64,000 nucleotides of DNA, from positions 1-64,000 of the forward strand of contig JAISHO010000022.1 in assembly GCA_031262485.1 (NCBI GenBank), written 5' to 3'. Source of the DNA: Propionibacteriaceae bacterium. GTDB lineage: Bacteria > Actinomycetota > Actinomycetes > Propionibacteriales > Propionibacteriaceae. Positions 1-8,431 of this stretch are shown piece by piece. The notes under the pieces were generated by a model. The model saw nothing but the letters and a program-made list of their open reading frames with translations, was not told the origin of the DNA and did not search any database. A program made the translations under genes and the position numbers. Within the stretch, counting starts at the first letter, position 1; each line of letters begins with the position of its first letter.

Positions 1-141
1 AATGTTGAGGTTCGGGGTGACCGGTGGGGTGGCCAGCAAGGCGGAGGAGGAGCCGGTAGTGGACCTACCGGTGACGACGACAACGCGGCCGGGTGCCCTA
101 CCGGGCGCCACGAAGACGACATTTTAGGCGCGACAGACCAC
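1..141 (+). repeat. MITE-like repeat element, copy A (left end cut by window edge)
   Basis: This stretch is about 94-95% identical to the reverse complement of 33901-34055. It ends at 123-141 with TTTAGGCGCGACAGACCAC, the right terminal inverted repeat; only the last two bases of the left one fall inside the window. An internal hairpin at about 53-73 has arms GCCGGTAG and CTACCGGT. The frame is open but the differences from copy B do not favour synonymous sites. It lies downstream of the glycosidase gene. I read it as a non-autonomous mobile or structured intergenic repeat. No transposase is visible. Confidence 0.75.
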
Positions 142-168
142 TAGGGCCTCAGGCCTGAAACTGAGACC

Positions 169-2061
169 TCACAGAGCGCCCAACGACCACAAGCTGAACC
201 CCGGCCCGCTTCCATCGAGCTTCCACCGGGCGCCGTCCGCTCCGTCGGCGACGATCTCCGTCAACGACATCGATCCGAACAGCGGACGGGGAGATTCCCG
301 GCCGATCAGGGTCGATGTGAGTTCGATGCCCGGCCAAGACGCTCGGGCGGCGACGACGAGGAGGCGCTCCTCGGCCGTCTCGCGGAGGAATCCGAGGGCG
401 TCGGGGTGGGCGAAGACCCAACGCATCCCCCCGTCCATCAACGCGTTGTGATCGCGGCGCAGCCCCAGGAGAGCGTGGTAAAAATCCTCGATCATCTCAT
501 CACGGCGCTCAGGCTCGTCCCACGGCATGGTGACGCGGCCTTCCTCACCGGTGACCCCGCGGGCGCCCCATTCGTCGCCGGCGAAGACCATGGGCACACC
601 CGGGTAACAGGCCAACAGCCCGGCCCCGACGACGAGGAGACGGTCGTCGGCGACGAGGGTGCGGAAACGCTGCGTGTCGTGTGAACCTAGATTGTTCCAT
701 TGTCCGGCGATGGCGGACCAGGACAGGCGGGCGGCGAACAAACGCATCGCCGTCGACGCCATGACGCCATCGCGCCTGGGCACGCTCACCGGCAATCCCA
801 TGTAGTTGATGGTGTTGTCCGGATCGCACAGCCAATTCCACACCGGCCGGGAGAAACCGGTGTAGTTCATGACCGCCTGCCAGCCGTCGCCGGTCAGATC
901 GTCGGAGGGATCGTGCATATATTCGGCGACGAGCAGCCCGTCGTCGCCGTGCTGGTGGCCGATCGTCGCGCGGATCGTGCGGGCGACCTCATGGTTGAGA
1001 TCAGTCGCCTCGAAACGCCCGGTCTGGTTGGCGACGTCGATGCGCCATCCGTCGAGCCCGAAGGGAGGGCGCAGCCATCGGGCGACGACGGAATCCTCCC
1101 CCTCGATGAAGCGACGCCTCAGGCTCCGTGACGACCAGTCGAGCTTCGGCAAGGTCGGCACTTCGAGCCACTGGACATAGTCGTCTGGATAGGAGCGCCA
1201 CAGGTAGTAATCCCGCTCGGGCGCGTCGGGATCGCTGAGGGCGGCTTGGAACCACTCGTGGGACGAGCCCGTGTGGTTCGTCGTCAGATCGCCGACGACG
1301 CGCAAGCCCCGTTGATGAGCCCGTTCGATGAGGGCGCTGAGGGCCTCCTCGCCGCCGAGAAGGGGATCGACCCGGTCGAAGGTCGAGGCGTCGTAGCGGT
1401 GGACGGAGCGGGCCTGGAAGAAAGGTGTGAGATAGATCGTCGAAGCCCCGAGTTCGATGATGTCGTCGAGGTGGTCGATGATCCCCCAGAGCGAACCGCC
1501 ATAATATTGATTGCCGGTGTCCCAGCCGTGGGCGCGGGGCACCTGCGACCACGGTGTCGGCTCGACCCACTCGGGCAGTGTCACCGGAGCCGGTCCTCCT
1601 CGGGCGTAACGGTCGGGGAAGATCTGATACACCGCCCCCCGTCGGCTCCACCGTGGCGCCCCCGGGGCTATCGAGATCCGGAAGTCGAAGGCGTCCGTGA
1701 CCTCGTGGCCCCACACCCCGGCGGCGTTGAGCCAGTCGAAGCGCGGCCCCTGTCCGTAGATCAGCATGAACCGATAGTGGGTCGACGGGTTGTGGATGAG
1801 GAGTGAGGCGCGAAACCAGCGTTCGCCGACCGTGGCGCGGCTGGGATCCTCGACCGCTTCGGCGACGTGGAGATCGGCGTCGAAGCTTGAGCGCAGGGCG
1901 ACCCGCTCGTAGGGCGCGTCCCAGGGCAGGCGCACGAACACGTCGATCGTCTCGCCGAGCCGTGGGGTCCCCGAGACATAGAGGGGTGAGCCGTCGTGGT
2001 GTGGGACGGGCCCGGCGACGCCGCCGGTCGGCAATGAGGCGAGGGGTGTGAGCGGATTCAT
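169..2061 (-). CDS. GH13 maltodextrin hydrolase (maltodextrin glucosidase / neopullulanase type)
   Basis: A 630-residue cytoplasmic alpha-amylase family enzyme that probably cuts imported maltodextrins. The N-terminal ~130 residues look like the beta-sandwich found in MalZ and neopullulanases. The catalytic barrel begins at RGAVYQIFPDRYARG. Catalytic residues are seen as Asp in GWRIDVANQ (about 341), Glu in LLVAEYMHD (about 377) and Asp in NLGSHDTQRF (about 459). The ATG at 2061 overlaps the malG stop in ATGA, so the two are translationally coupled; a longer upstream reading would only run antisense-like through malG. It is the last gene of the malE-malF-malG operon. No signal peptide is seen. 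The exact specificity (glucosidase, pullulanase or cyclodextrinase) cannot be set from sequence alone. Confidence 0.9.
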   Translation of the reverse strand: MNPLTPLASLPTGGVAGPVPHHDGSPLYVSGTPRLGETIDVFVRLPWDAPYERVALRSSFDADLHVAEAVEDPSRATVGERWFRASLLIHNPSTHYRFMLIYGQGPRFDWLNAAGVWGHEVTDAFDFRISIAPGAPRWSRRGAVYQIFPDRYARGGPAPVTLPEWVEPTPWSQVPRAHGWDTGNQYYGGSLWGIIDHLDDIIELGASTIYLTPFFQARSVHRYDASTFDRVDPLLGGEEALSALIERAHQRGLRVVGDLTTNHTGSSHEWFQAALSDPDAPERDYYLWRSYPDDYVQWLEVPTLPKLDWSSRSLRRRFIEGEDSVVARWLRPPFGLDGWRIDVANQTGRFEATDLNHEVARTIRATIGHQHGDDGLLVAEYMHDPSDDLTGDGWQAVMNYTGFSRPVWNWLCDPDNTINYMGLPVSVPRRDGVMASTAMRLFAARLSWSAIAGQWNNLGSHDTQRFRTLVADDRLLVVGAGLLACYPGVPMVFAGDEWGARGVTGEEGRVTMPWDEPERRDEMIEDFYHALLGLRRDHNALMDGGMRWVFAHPDALGFLRETAEERLLVVAARASWPGIELTSTLIGRESPRPLFGSMSLTEIVADGADGARWKLDGSGPGFSLWSLGAL

Positions 2062-3002
2062 CCTTTGACTGCTCCTGATGTCAATCCCGAGACGATGTAG
2101 CGCTGGAGGAACCAGAAGATGATGACGACCGGCAGGGCCGACAGGATCGCTCCGGCGCTGAAGACGCCCCAGTTCTGGGAGAACGAGACGTTGACGTATT
2201 GGTAGAGACCGATGGCCAGGGTCTGGCGCTCCGGCGTCGTCAACACGATCGAGGCGATCATGAAGTCGTTGAGGGTGCCGATGAAGCTGAGCAGCGAGAT
2301 GACGATGAGGATCGGCAGGCTCAAGCGCAGGATCATCGTGAAGAAGATCCGGGCGTCGGAGGCCCCGTCGATCTTGGCCGACTCGTCGATCTCCTTGGGG
2401 ATCGTGTTGAAGAACCCGTACATGAGGTAGGTGTTGGTGCCGAGCGCTCCGCCGAGATAGATCATGATGAGGCCCAGTTGCTGGTCGAGCCCGATCGCGG
2501 GGAAGACCTCGGTCAGCGTCATGAGGAGGAGGAAGATCGCGACGTAGGCGAGGACTTGGGGGAACATCTGGAGCAGGATGAGCCCGAGCAGCCCGGCGCG
2601 ACGGCCTCGGAAGCGGCTGCGCGAGAAAGCGTAGGCGGCGCAGGCCCCGATGAAGACGGAGCCCGCCGCCGTCGTGAACCCGATGATCATCGAGTTGCGG
2701 AACCAATCGGCGAAGGGATAGCGCGGGTCGGAGAAAAGGTCGAGATAGTTCTGCCCCGAGAAGACGGAGAAGAGGGCGTCGGGGCTCGTCAGCGACCCGG
2801 TCGGGTTGAGCGATCCGGACAGGACGAAGACGATGGGGAAGAGGGCGAAGACCAGCGCCAGGAGGCCGACGAGGTGGCGCCAGCCGGCCACCTTGAGCCA
2901 GTGCTGTGGGCCGCGCCGAGGCTCAGGGGACGTGGTGTCGGAACCGGAGGGCCAGGCCAATGGTTCGCCGGTGACCGGAGCGGGGATTGCGGGGGAGGTC
3001 AT
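2058..3002 (-). CDS. malG: maltodextrin ABC transporter permease MalG-type
   Basis: A 314-residue inner-membrane permease of the carbohydrate ABC importer class. It has about six hydrophobic segments, the first at about 43-63. The EAA-type loop that contacts the ATPase reads ESAKIDGASDARIFF followed by LRLSLP at about 208-230. The cytosolic N-terminus is long and proline-rich. It sits one base from malF and overlaps the glycosidase start, so the genes form one transcript. It would pair with MalF as the channel for sugar delivered by the lipoprotein MalE. No ATP-binding subunit is encoded nearby; a shared MsiK-type ATPase elsewhere in the genome is the usual actinobacterial solution. Confidence 0.93.
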   Translation of the reverse strand: MTSPAIPAPVTGEPLAWPSGSDTTSPEPRRGPQHWLKVAGWRHLVGLLALVFALFPIVFVLSGSLNPTGSLTSPDALFSVFSGQNYLDLFSDPRYPFADWFRNSMIIGFTTAAGSVFIGACAAYAFSRSRFRGRRAGLLGLILLQMFPQVLAYVAIFLLLMTLTEVFPAIGLDQQLGLIMIYLGGALGTNTYLMYGFFNTIPKEIDESAKIDGASDARIFFTMILRLSLPILIVISLLSFIGTLNDFMIASIVLTTPERQTLAIGLYQYVNVSFSQNWGVFSAGAILSALPVVIIFWFLQRYIVSGLTSGAVKG

Positions 3003-3003
3003 G

Positions 3004-4548
3004 TCAGTTCATCTCCTCGAGGGAGCCGGTGCGACGGAACGAGAGGGCGGAGATCGTGGCGACGATGACGAAGATCATCATCGAGATAGCACACGCCAGG
3101 CCATATTGTTTATTGACTCCGCTGAAGGCGAGCCGGTAGACGAAGGAGATGAGGATGTCGGTCGATCCGGCTTGGTCGGTCGGATGTTTGAGCGGCCCGC
3201 CCTCCGTCAACATATAAATCGAATTAAAGTTGTTGAAGTTCATGGCGAAGCTGGAGATGAGCAGAGGCGCCGTCGAGACGAGGAGGAGGGGCAGTTTGAT
3301 GAGGCGGAAGATCTGGAACCAGCCCGCTCCGTCGATCGAGGCCGCTTCCATGACATCGGAGGAGAGCGATTGGATGGCGCCGGTCGAGATGAGGAACATG
3401 TAGGGGAAGGTCATCCACACGTTGACGACGATGACGCACAGCCGCGCCAACCAAGGGTCGGTCAGCCATTGGATGTCCGCCCCGCCTAGGACTTGGGTGT
3501 TCATGAACCCGAATTGAGGGTTGAAAATCCCTTGCCAGACGAGGACGGAGAGGAAGGCCGGGAAGGCGTAGGGAAGGATGAGGAGGGAGCGGTAGATTTT
3601 GCGCCCCCGCACCGAGGGGTGGTTGAGGACGATCGCCAGGGCAAGCCCGAGGAAGTACGACAGGGCGACCGAGGAGATGGCGAAGACGAAGGTCCAGATG
3701 AGCACGCTCCAGAAGGGGCCGCGCAACGAGGGCTCGGTCAGCACCGAGGTGAAGTTCTTCGCGCCGATGAAGACGCGCCAGCCCTGTTCGAGGGCCTGCC
3801 CGGAATCGTCGACGAAACGTCCGTCCTCGCTCGGGCGGTAGACGTCGCCGTTGGAGGTGTCGGTGAAGTTGTCGGCCGCTTCGTCGTAGACGAGCACGGG
3901 GAGGTAGGCGTAGGCGGTCGAGCCGTCGGGGGTGCGCAGCACGCCGTCGCTGGGATCCTCGCCGAGGGGAGCCTGGAGGGCGAGGATCTCGCTCTGACGT
4001 TGGAGGAGATCGCCCAGGGCAAGGGTGGTGTAGCCCTCGAGCCCGGTCGCCTTCGAGCCGGTGAAAGTCGCCTCAGGGGCGGGGGCGAGGGGCTCGTCGG
4101 CGGCGGCGAGGGCGGCCGAGCCATCCGGTTCGGTGACGAGGAAGGCGAGATCGCTGCCCTTCTCGAGGACGGTGAGGGGGTAGCCCGCGGAATCAGGCAC
4201 GCGTTGGAAGCTGTTCGCTTCGATCGCGGCGATGGCGTCGTCCTTCGTCGAGTTGTGGCCGTCGCCGTAGTTGGTGAACGCGGCGTAGCCGGTGTAAGCG
4301 ATGACGAAGATCTGGTAGACGGCGAGGAAGAAGAGGCCGGGGAGGAGGTATTTCGCCGGTGTCATCCGTCGGGAGAAATACACGACGTTGGCGGCGATGA
4401 GGGAGATGACGAGGAAGGCGGCGATGACCCACGACTGGCGGCTCCAGGCCAGGATGACGGCGTAGACGCCGAGGGCGTCGACGAGGGCCATGAGGCAGAG
4501 CTTGAGGAGGAAGCCTCGCCCCCACGTGGTCGCATGGGACGTGTTCAT
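3004..4548 (-). CDS. malF: maltodextrin ABC transporter permease MalF-type
   Basis: A 514-residue permease, the MalF partner of MalG. Three membrane segments lie in the first ~95 residues, followed by a large extracytoplasmic region of about 160-170 residues, as known for MalF, and then the conserved permease core. The EAA loop reads EAASIDGAGWFQIFRLIKLP near residues 385-405. The start ATG at 4548 follows a weak ribosome site. Upstream lies a 198-base intercistronic region with two strong hairpins separating it from malE, which probably lets malE accumulate above malF and malG. Confidence 0.93.
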   Translation of the reverse strand: MNTSHATTWGRGFLLKLCLMALVDALGVYAVILAWSRQSWVIAAFLVISLIAANVVYFSRRMTPAKYLLPGLFFLAVYQIFVIAYTGYAAFTNYGDGHNSTKDDAIAAIEANSFQRVPDSAGYPLTVLEKGSDLAFLVTEPDGSAALAAADEPLAPAPEATFTGSKATGLEGYTTLALGDLLQRQSEILALQAPLGEDPSDGVLRTPDGSTAYAYLPVLVYDEAADNFTDTSNGDVYRPSEDGRFVDDSGQALEQGWRVFIGAKNFTSVLTEPSLRGPFWSVLIWTFVFAISSVALSYFLGLALAIVLNHPSVRGRKIYRSLLILPYAFPAFLSVLVWQGIFNPQFGFMNTQVLGGADIQWLTDPWLARLCVIVVNVWMTFPYMFLISTGAIQSLSSDVMEAASIDGAGWFQIFRLIKLPLLLVSTAPLLISSFAMNFNNFNSIYMLTEGGPLKHPTDQAGSTDILISFVYRLAFSGVNKQYGLACAISMMIFVIVATISALSFRRTGSLEEMN

Positions 4549-4605
4549 GGGGATCTCTTTGTTCGGTGCTGGGCTAGGGGAAAGATGAGGGGATTCGAGA
4601 GGGTG

Positions 4606-4646
4606 GGTGGGGGACGTCCACCTGAGCGAGCGAGACGTCCCCCACC
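4606..4646 (-). promoter_or_regulatory. intercistronic stem-loop between malE and malF
   Basis: A perfect 13-bp inverted repeat, GGTGGGGGACGTC and GACGTCCCCCACC, with a 15-base loop. On the transcribed strand it lies after malE and before malF and has no T-run, so it looks more like an mRNA-stabilising or attenuating structure than a full terminator. Confidence 0.6.
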
Positions 4647-4670
4647 TGTTTCGGAGAGAGGTGGGAGGCT

Positions 4671-4738
4671 GATCGAGCGAGGCGACGGCGACCGGGTCGG
4701 GGGGTGTGGTCAGTCGCCGGGCCGGTGACCGCTCGATC
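4671..4738 (-). promoter_or_regulatory. inverted repeat directly after the malE stop
   Basis: GATCGAGCG at 4671-4679 pairs with CGCTCGATC at 4730-4738, nine bases past the malE stop codon. Inside, GGCGAC at 4681 can pair with GTCGCC at 4713. No T-run follows. Together with the hairpin at 4606 it gives a highly structured malE 3' region. Confidence 0.45.
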
Positions 4739-4746
4739 GAGCCCCG

Positions 4747-6024
4747 TCAGGAGGCGGAAGCGATCTCGGCGTCGATGGCGTCGCAGCCTTCTTGCCACAC
4801 GGTGGCGGGATCGCCGCCAGTGCCGGATTCGATGGCGACCTGGGTCGGGCCCCAGTAGGTCCACACGGCGCTCATGGCGGGCACGTTCGGTTGCGGGGTC
4901 GCGGTGGCGCCGACGGCGGCGAGACCCTTCATGATGGGATCCCCGGTGATCGTCGAACTCTCAGCGGCGGCTTTGAGGGCCGGCGGGCGCTGGCCAGCCT
5001 CGTAGAGGGCGAGCTGGACGTCCTCGGTGCCGACATAGTTGACGAGGAACTGATTAGCAGCCAGCTGGTTGTTCGAATAGGAACTGACGAAGAAGGCCTG
5101 GACACTGGCCAAGGCGACGGAGGGCTCGCCTCCGGCCGAGGGGATGGTGTCGACGGCGACGTCGGGGATGGCGGCCTTGAAGTCCTCGATGTTCCACGGT
5201 CCGCTGATGACGTAGGGCACCTCGCCGTTGATGAAGGCCTGCTTGGCGACGTCGGCGGTGATGTTCGGGGTGATGATCCCACGGGCCCCGAGGTCGGCCA
5301 GATAGGTGGCGAAGCGGGCCCCGTTCTCACCGCCCATGGCGACCTTCGAGGAGTCGACGGTGCCGTCGGCGGCGGTGGCGAAGATGGTGGCGCCGAAGGA
5401 GCTTTGGATCGGGTAGAGGTGGTAGGGATCGCCGCCGGTCGGGTCTTGCTGCACCATGAAGGGGTACTTCGCCTTGCCCTCGTCGACGAGTTGCTGGCCT
5501 TTGGCGATCAGCTCGTCGAGTGTGCCCGGGGTCGAGTCGGCCAAAGCGGGGTTGCGGAAGAGGCCGACGTTCTCGACCGCGTAGGGGAGGCCATAGACCT
5601 GGCCGTCGTAGCTGACAGCTTCGATGGCGACGTCGACATAGTCGCCGGCGTTGTCGCCCAGTTCGATGGGAGCGATGACGCCGTTCTGAACGAGCTTGCC
5701 CGTCCAGTCGTTGCCGCCGATGATGATGTCGGGGCCGTTGCCGGTCGGGGCCTGAGAGATGAAGTCATTTTGCATCTTGCTGTAGTCGCGTTGGACGACT
5801 TCGACCTCGACGCCAGTCGCGGCGGTGAAGTCGGCGGCCGCGTCGACGACGGGCTGATAGCGGGTGACGTCAGCCCAGATCGTCAGGCTTCCGGTCGATT
5901 CGGCGGCGGGGGTGGAGGCGTCGGTGACGGGATCGGTGGTGTCACTGGAGCCACCGCAGCCGGTCAGGGTGAGGGCTCCGGCCGCGAGCACGGCCAGGGC
6001 TGTCAGGGTGGGGCGGGTGCGCAT
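4747..6024 (-). CDS. malE: maltodextrin-binding lipoprotein MalE-type
   Basis: A 425-residue extracellular solute-binding protein anchored as a lipoprotein. The N-terminal signal MRTRPTLTALAVLAAGALTL leads to the lipobox LTGC at about residues 20-23. The mature part is a cluster-B type sugar-binding protein with motifs such as DIIIGGNDWTGKL and YGLPYAVENVGLF. The start at 6024 is chosen because GAGGAG lies seven bases upstream and the signal peptide begins there; longer forms add an unlikely basic leader. It is the first gene of the mal operon, transcribed away from the LacI gene. The ligand is most likely maltose or maltodextrin, judged by the two GH13 genes nearby. Confidence 0.92.
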   Translation of the reverse strand: MRTRPTLTALAVLAAGALTLTGCGGSSDTTDPVTDASTPAAESTGSLTIWADVTRYQPVVDAAADFTAATGVEVEVVQRDYSKMQNDFISQAPTGNGPDIIIGGNDWTGKLVQNGVIAPIELGDNAGDYVDVAIEAVSYDGQVYGLPYAVENVGLFRNPALADSTPGTLDELIAKGQQLVDEGKAKYPFMVQQDPTGGDPYHLYPIQSSFGATIFATAADGTVDSSKVAMGGENGARFATYLADLGARGIITPNITADVAKQAFINGEVPYVISGPWNIEDFKAAIPDVAVDTIPSAGGEPSVALASVQAFFVSSYSNNQLAANQFLVNYVGTEDVQLALYEAGQRPPALKAAAESSTITGDPIMKGLAAVGATATPQPNVPAMSAVWTYWGPTQVAIESGTGGDPATVWQEGCDAIDAEIASAS

Positions 6025-6096
6025 CTGCGTTCTCCTCGATGAGTTCCGGGGTCGGCGATCATCGTCGTTGCCTCGGGAAAGGGGGTGGTGTGGTTT

Positions 6097-6125
6097 AACG
6101 TAATCTCGTCGCGTCGACACTGCAA
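6097..6125 (-). promoter_or_regulatory. candidate malE promoter
   Basis: On the minus strand TTGCAG (6120-6125) is followed after 17 bases by TACGTT (6097-6102), about 75 bases before the malE ATG. The -35 hexamer overlaps a CTTGCAG word, a motif reported in Streptomyces mal promoters, so regulator binding here would block RNA polymerase. Confidence 0.5.
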
Positions 6126-6205
6126 GAAAAATACGTAAAGTTGCGTAATTTCGACGAATACGAGCGTCTGTATGCAAAAAACCGTCGGAAACAGCGCAAG
6201 CTTGT
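6120..6205. promoter_or_regulatory. candidate LacI/MalR operator region
   Basis: The divergent malE-lacI interval is AT-rich compared with its surroundings. It holds CTGCAAG at 6120-6126 (CTTGCAG on the other strand), TACG and CGTA half-sites spaced by eight bases around 6132-6147, and the palindrome GCAAGCTTGT at 6196-6205 next to the regulator start. These are plausible operators for the divergently encoded LacI protein. Assignment is by motif and position only. Confidence 0.4.
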
Positions 6206-6217
6206 ACGATTCTTTTC

Positions 6218-7237
6218 ATGGTGACGAAGCTGGCTGACCTGGCCCATCAGGTGGGGGTGTCGACGGCGACGATCTCACGGGTGCTCAATGGCCGCGACGG
6301 TGTTTCGGAGGAGACGCGCGACAAGGTCCTCCAGGCGCTCGACGCCATGGGTTACGAGCGCCCTTACCGGCTCAAGAAACACTCGCGGGGTTTGATCGGC
6401 ATCGTCGTGCCCAACCTCGAGCAGCCGCTCTTCGCGCTGTTCGCCCAGTTCATCTCCGGGGCCTTGGCCCGTCATGATCTCACTCCGATCATCTGCCCGC
6501 AAGACGCCGCCGGGGTGAGCGAGGACGACTACATCGACATGCTGCTCGACCACCACGCCTGCGGGATCATCTTCATCGCCGGCCACCACGCCGATCAGAC
6601 CTCGGATCCGTTGCGCTACCAGCGTCTCCTCTCGGCGGCCTTGCCGATCGTCCTCATCAACGGTTTCACCCCAGCTGTCAACGGGTATTTCATTTCGGAT
6701 GACACGGAGGCGGGCACGGAGGCGGCCTTGGCCCATCTCATCTCGCTCGGCCATCGGCGCATCGGTTTGGCCAATGGACCGGTCAAGTTCATCCCGATGG
6801 CACGGCGCCACGACCGATTCGTCCAGATGATGACGGACACGTTCGGCCCCGGCGACTATGAACGCGATATTGAGACATCCTTGCTGACCGTCGAGGGCGG
6901 GCAGGCGGCCGCGACCCAACTCATCGACCGGGGGTGCACCGCCTTGTTGTGTGGCTCTGATTTCATGGCGCTGGGGGCGATCCAGGCGGCGCTGCGGAAG
7001 GGCTTGAGCATTCCGCGCGATCTCTCCCTCATCGGGTATGACGATTCGGTCGTCATGGGCTTCATTCAGCCAGCCCTGACGACGATTCGCCAATCAACAT
7101 TGGCAATGGGCCAGGCGGCCGTGTCGATCATGGTGTCGGCGCTCAGCGGGATCCCATCGACCGCGGGGCAGGAATTGCTGTTCCGCCCGGAATTGGTCGT
7201 GCGGATGTCGACGGGGCGTGCGCCGCGGCGCGGGTGA
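6218..7237 (+). CDS. LacI-family transcriptional regulator of the maltodextrin operon
   Basis: A 339-residue repressor. The N-terminal helix-turn-helix and hinge read LADLAHQVGVSTATISRVLNG (about 5-25, shown only as a landmark of the family), followed by a periplasmic-binding-protein-like effector domain ending near FRPELVV. It is divergent from malE with a 193-base shared control region, so it probably senses a maltodextrin-derived sugar and represses malEFG and the glycosidase. ATG at 6218 or the adjacent GTG at 6221 could be the start; neither has a clear ribosome site, and leaderless translation is possible. Confidence 0.9.
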   Translation: MVTKLADLAHQVGVSTATISRVLNGRDGVSEETRDKVLQALDAMGYERPYRLKKHSRGLIGIVVPNLEQPLFALFAQFISGALARHDLTPIICPQDAAGVSEDDYIDMLLDHHACGIIFIAGHHADQTSDPLRYQRLLSAALPIVLINGFTPAVNGYFISDDTEAGTEAALAHLISLGHRRIGLANGPVKFIPMARRHDRFVQMMTDTFGPGDYERDIETSLLTVEGGQAAATQLIDRGCTALLCGSDFMALGAIQAALRKGLSIPRDLSLIGYDDSVVMGFIQPALTTIRQSTLAMGQAAVSIMVSALSGIPSTAGQELLFRPELVVRMSTGRAPRRG

Positions 7238-7323
7238 TCCAGCGAAAGTCCACCTCTCGATGGATTCAACGATGTCGACGGGGTGGGCGCCTCGGCGCGG
7301 CAGACCCTCTTCAGCGAGTTCGT

Positions 7324-8355
7324 TCAGTTCGCGGTGAAGGAGCCGTACATCTGCTTGGCTCGCTGAAGGGCGGCGACGTAACCCTGACGCTGGTAGTCGG
7401 TGGCGTCGATGTCGTCGCTGAGGGCGAGTTTGCCGCGGGCCTCGGCGAGGCTGGCGAATCCGGCCCGGGAGAGCCAGGCGTCGAGGCCGTCGCGCAGGAC
7501 TGCGGCGAATCCGGGCCCGTTCTCGACGAGGGCGGAGGTCGTCATGACGACATCGGCGCCGGCGAGGATGTATTTGACGACGTCGGCTGCACTGTGGACA
7601 CCGGAGGAGCCGGCCAGGGATTCTTTCGTCGTCCGGCGCAGGGTGGAGATCCAGGTGCGGGGGAGGCGGGCGTCGAAGGGGGTCGAGAATTCGATTCCAG
7701 GGGCCGCTTCCATCGTCTCAAGGTCGATGTCGGGTTGGTAGAAGCGGTTGAAGAGGACGAGCGCGTCGGCCCCGGCGTCCCCGAGGCGTCGAGCGACCTG
7801 CCCGAAGGACGAGAAATAGGGGGAGAGTTTGACGGCCACGGGGATCGTGATCGATTGCTTGACCGCTTCGACGATGGCGCAGTGGCGGTCTTCGACTTCG
7901 ACACCCGTGGGCACACCGTCGCCGGGGACATAGTAGATGTTGAGTTCGAGCCCGGCGGCGCCGGCGTCTTCCATCTTCTTGGCGAAGGTCGTCCACCCCC
8001 CCATGGTGGCGCCGTTGAGCGAGGCGATGACGGGCACGTCGACGGCCTCGACGGCCTTGCTCAGCAGGGAGAGGTAGGAGCGGGTCGTCACGTCCTCGTC
8101 GTTCGGCAGCCTGGTCGGCACTGAGGGGAAATAGCTGAGGCCTTCGGCGTTGATGTCGTCGAATTCGACCTCGAGTTCAAGGGCGGTGGCCCGCTCTTGG
8201 CGGATCTGCTCCTCGAAGAGGGAGTGGAGGACGATGGCGGCGGCCCCGCCACGGGCGAGGGCGGTGACTCCGTCGACCGATTGGGTGAGCGGCCCGGCCG
8301 AGGCGACGATCGGGTGGGCGAGCGTGAGCCCCATGTATGACGTGGACAAATCCAT
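7324..8355 (-). CDS. dihydroorotate-dehydrogenase-like FMN barrel protein
   Basis: A 343-residue TIM-barrel flavoprotein related to class 1 dihydroorotate dehydrogenase. The start MDLSTSYMGLTLAHPIVASA and the phosphate-binding end (AGADVVMTTSALVENG, about 270-285) match that superfamily. A GGAAAGGA ribosome site precedes the ATG. It is the last gene of a minus-strand cluster after a GltD-like protein and pyruvate:ferredoxin oxidoreductase. Proteins of this subfamily often sit beside NifJ-type enzymes and are unlikely to be the pyrimidine pathway enzyme. It may take part in an electron-transfer or pyrimidine/amino-acid redox step; the substrate is not known. Confidence 0.8.
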   Translation of the reverse strand: MDLSTSYMGLTLAHPIVASAGPLTQSVDGVTALARGGAAAIVLHSLFEEQIRQERATALELEVEFDDINAEGLSYFPSVPTRLPNDEDVTTRSYLSLLSKAVEAVDVPVIASLNGATMGGWTTFAKKMEDAGAAGLELNIYYVPGDGVPTGVEVEDRHCAIVEAVKQSITIPVAVKLSPYFSSFGQVARRLGDAGADALVLFNRFYQPDIDLETMEAAPGIEFSTPFDARLPRTWISTLRRTTKESLAGSSGVHSAADVVKYILAGADVVMTTSALVENGPGFAAVLRDGLDAWLSRAGFASLAEARGKLALSDDIDATDYQRQGYVAALQRAKQMYGSFTAN

Positions 8356-8431
8356 GATGGTCCTTTCCCAGCCGTCAGGCTAGCGATCCACCGGTTCCGC
8401 TCAGCGAGAGGATCCGGCGATGGTCAGGCCG

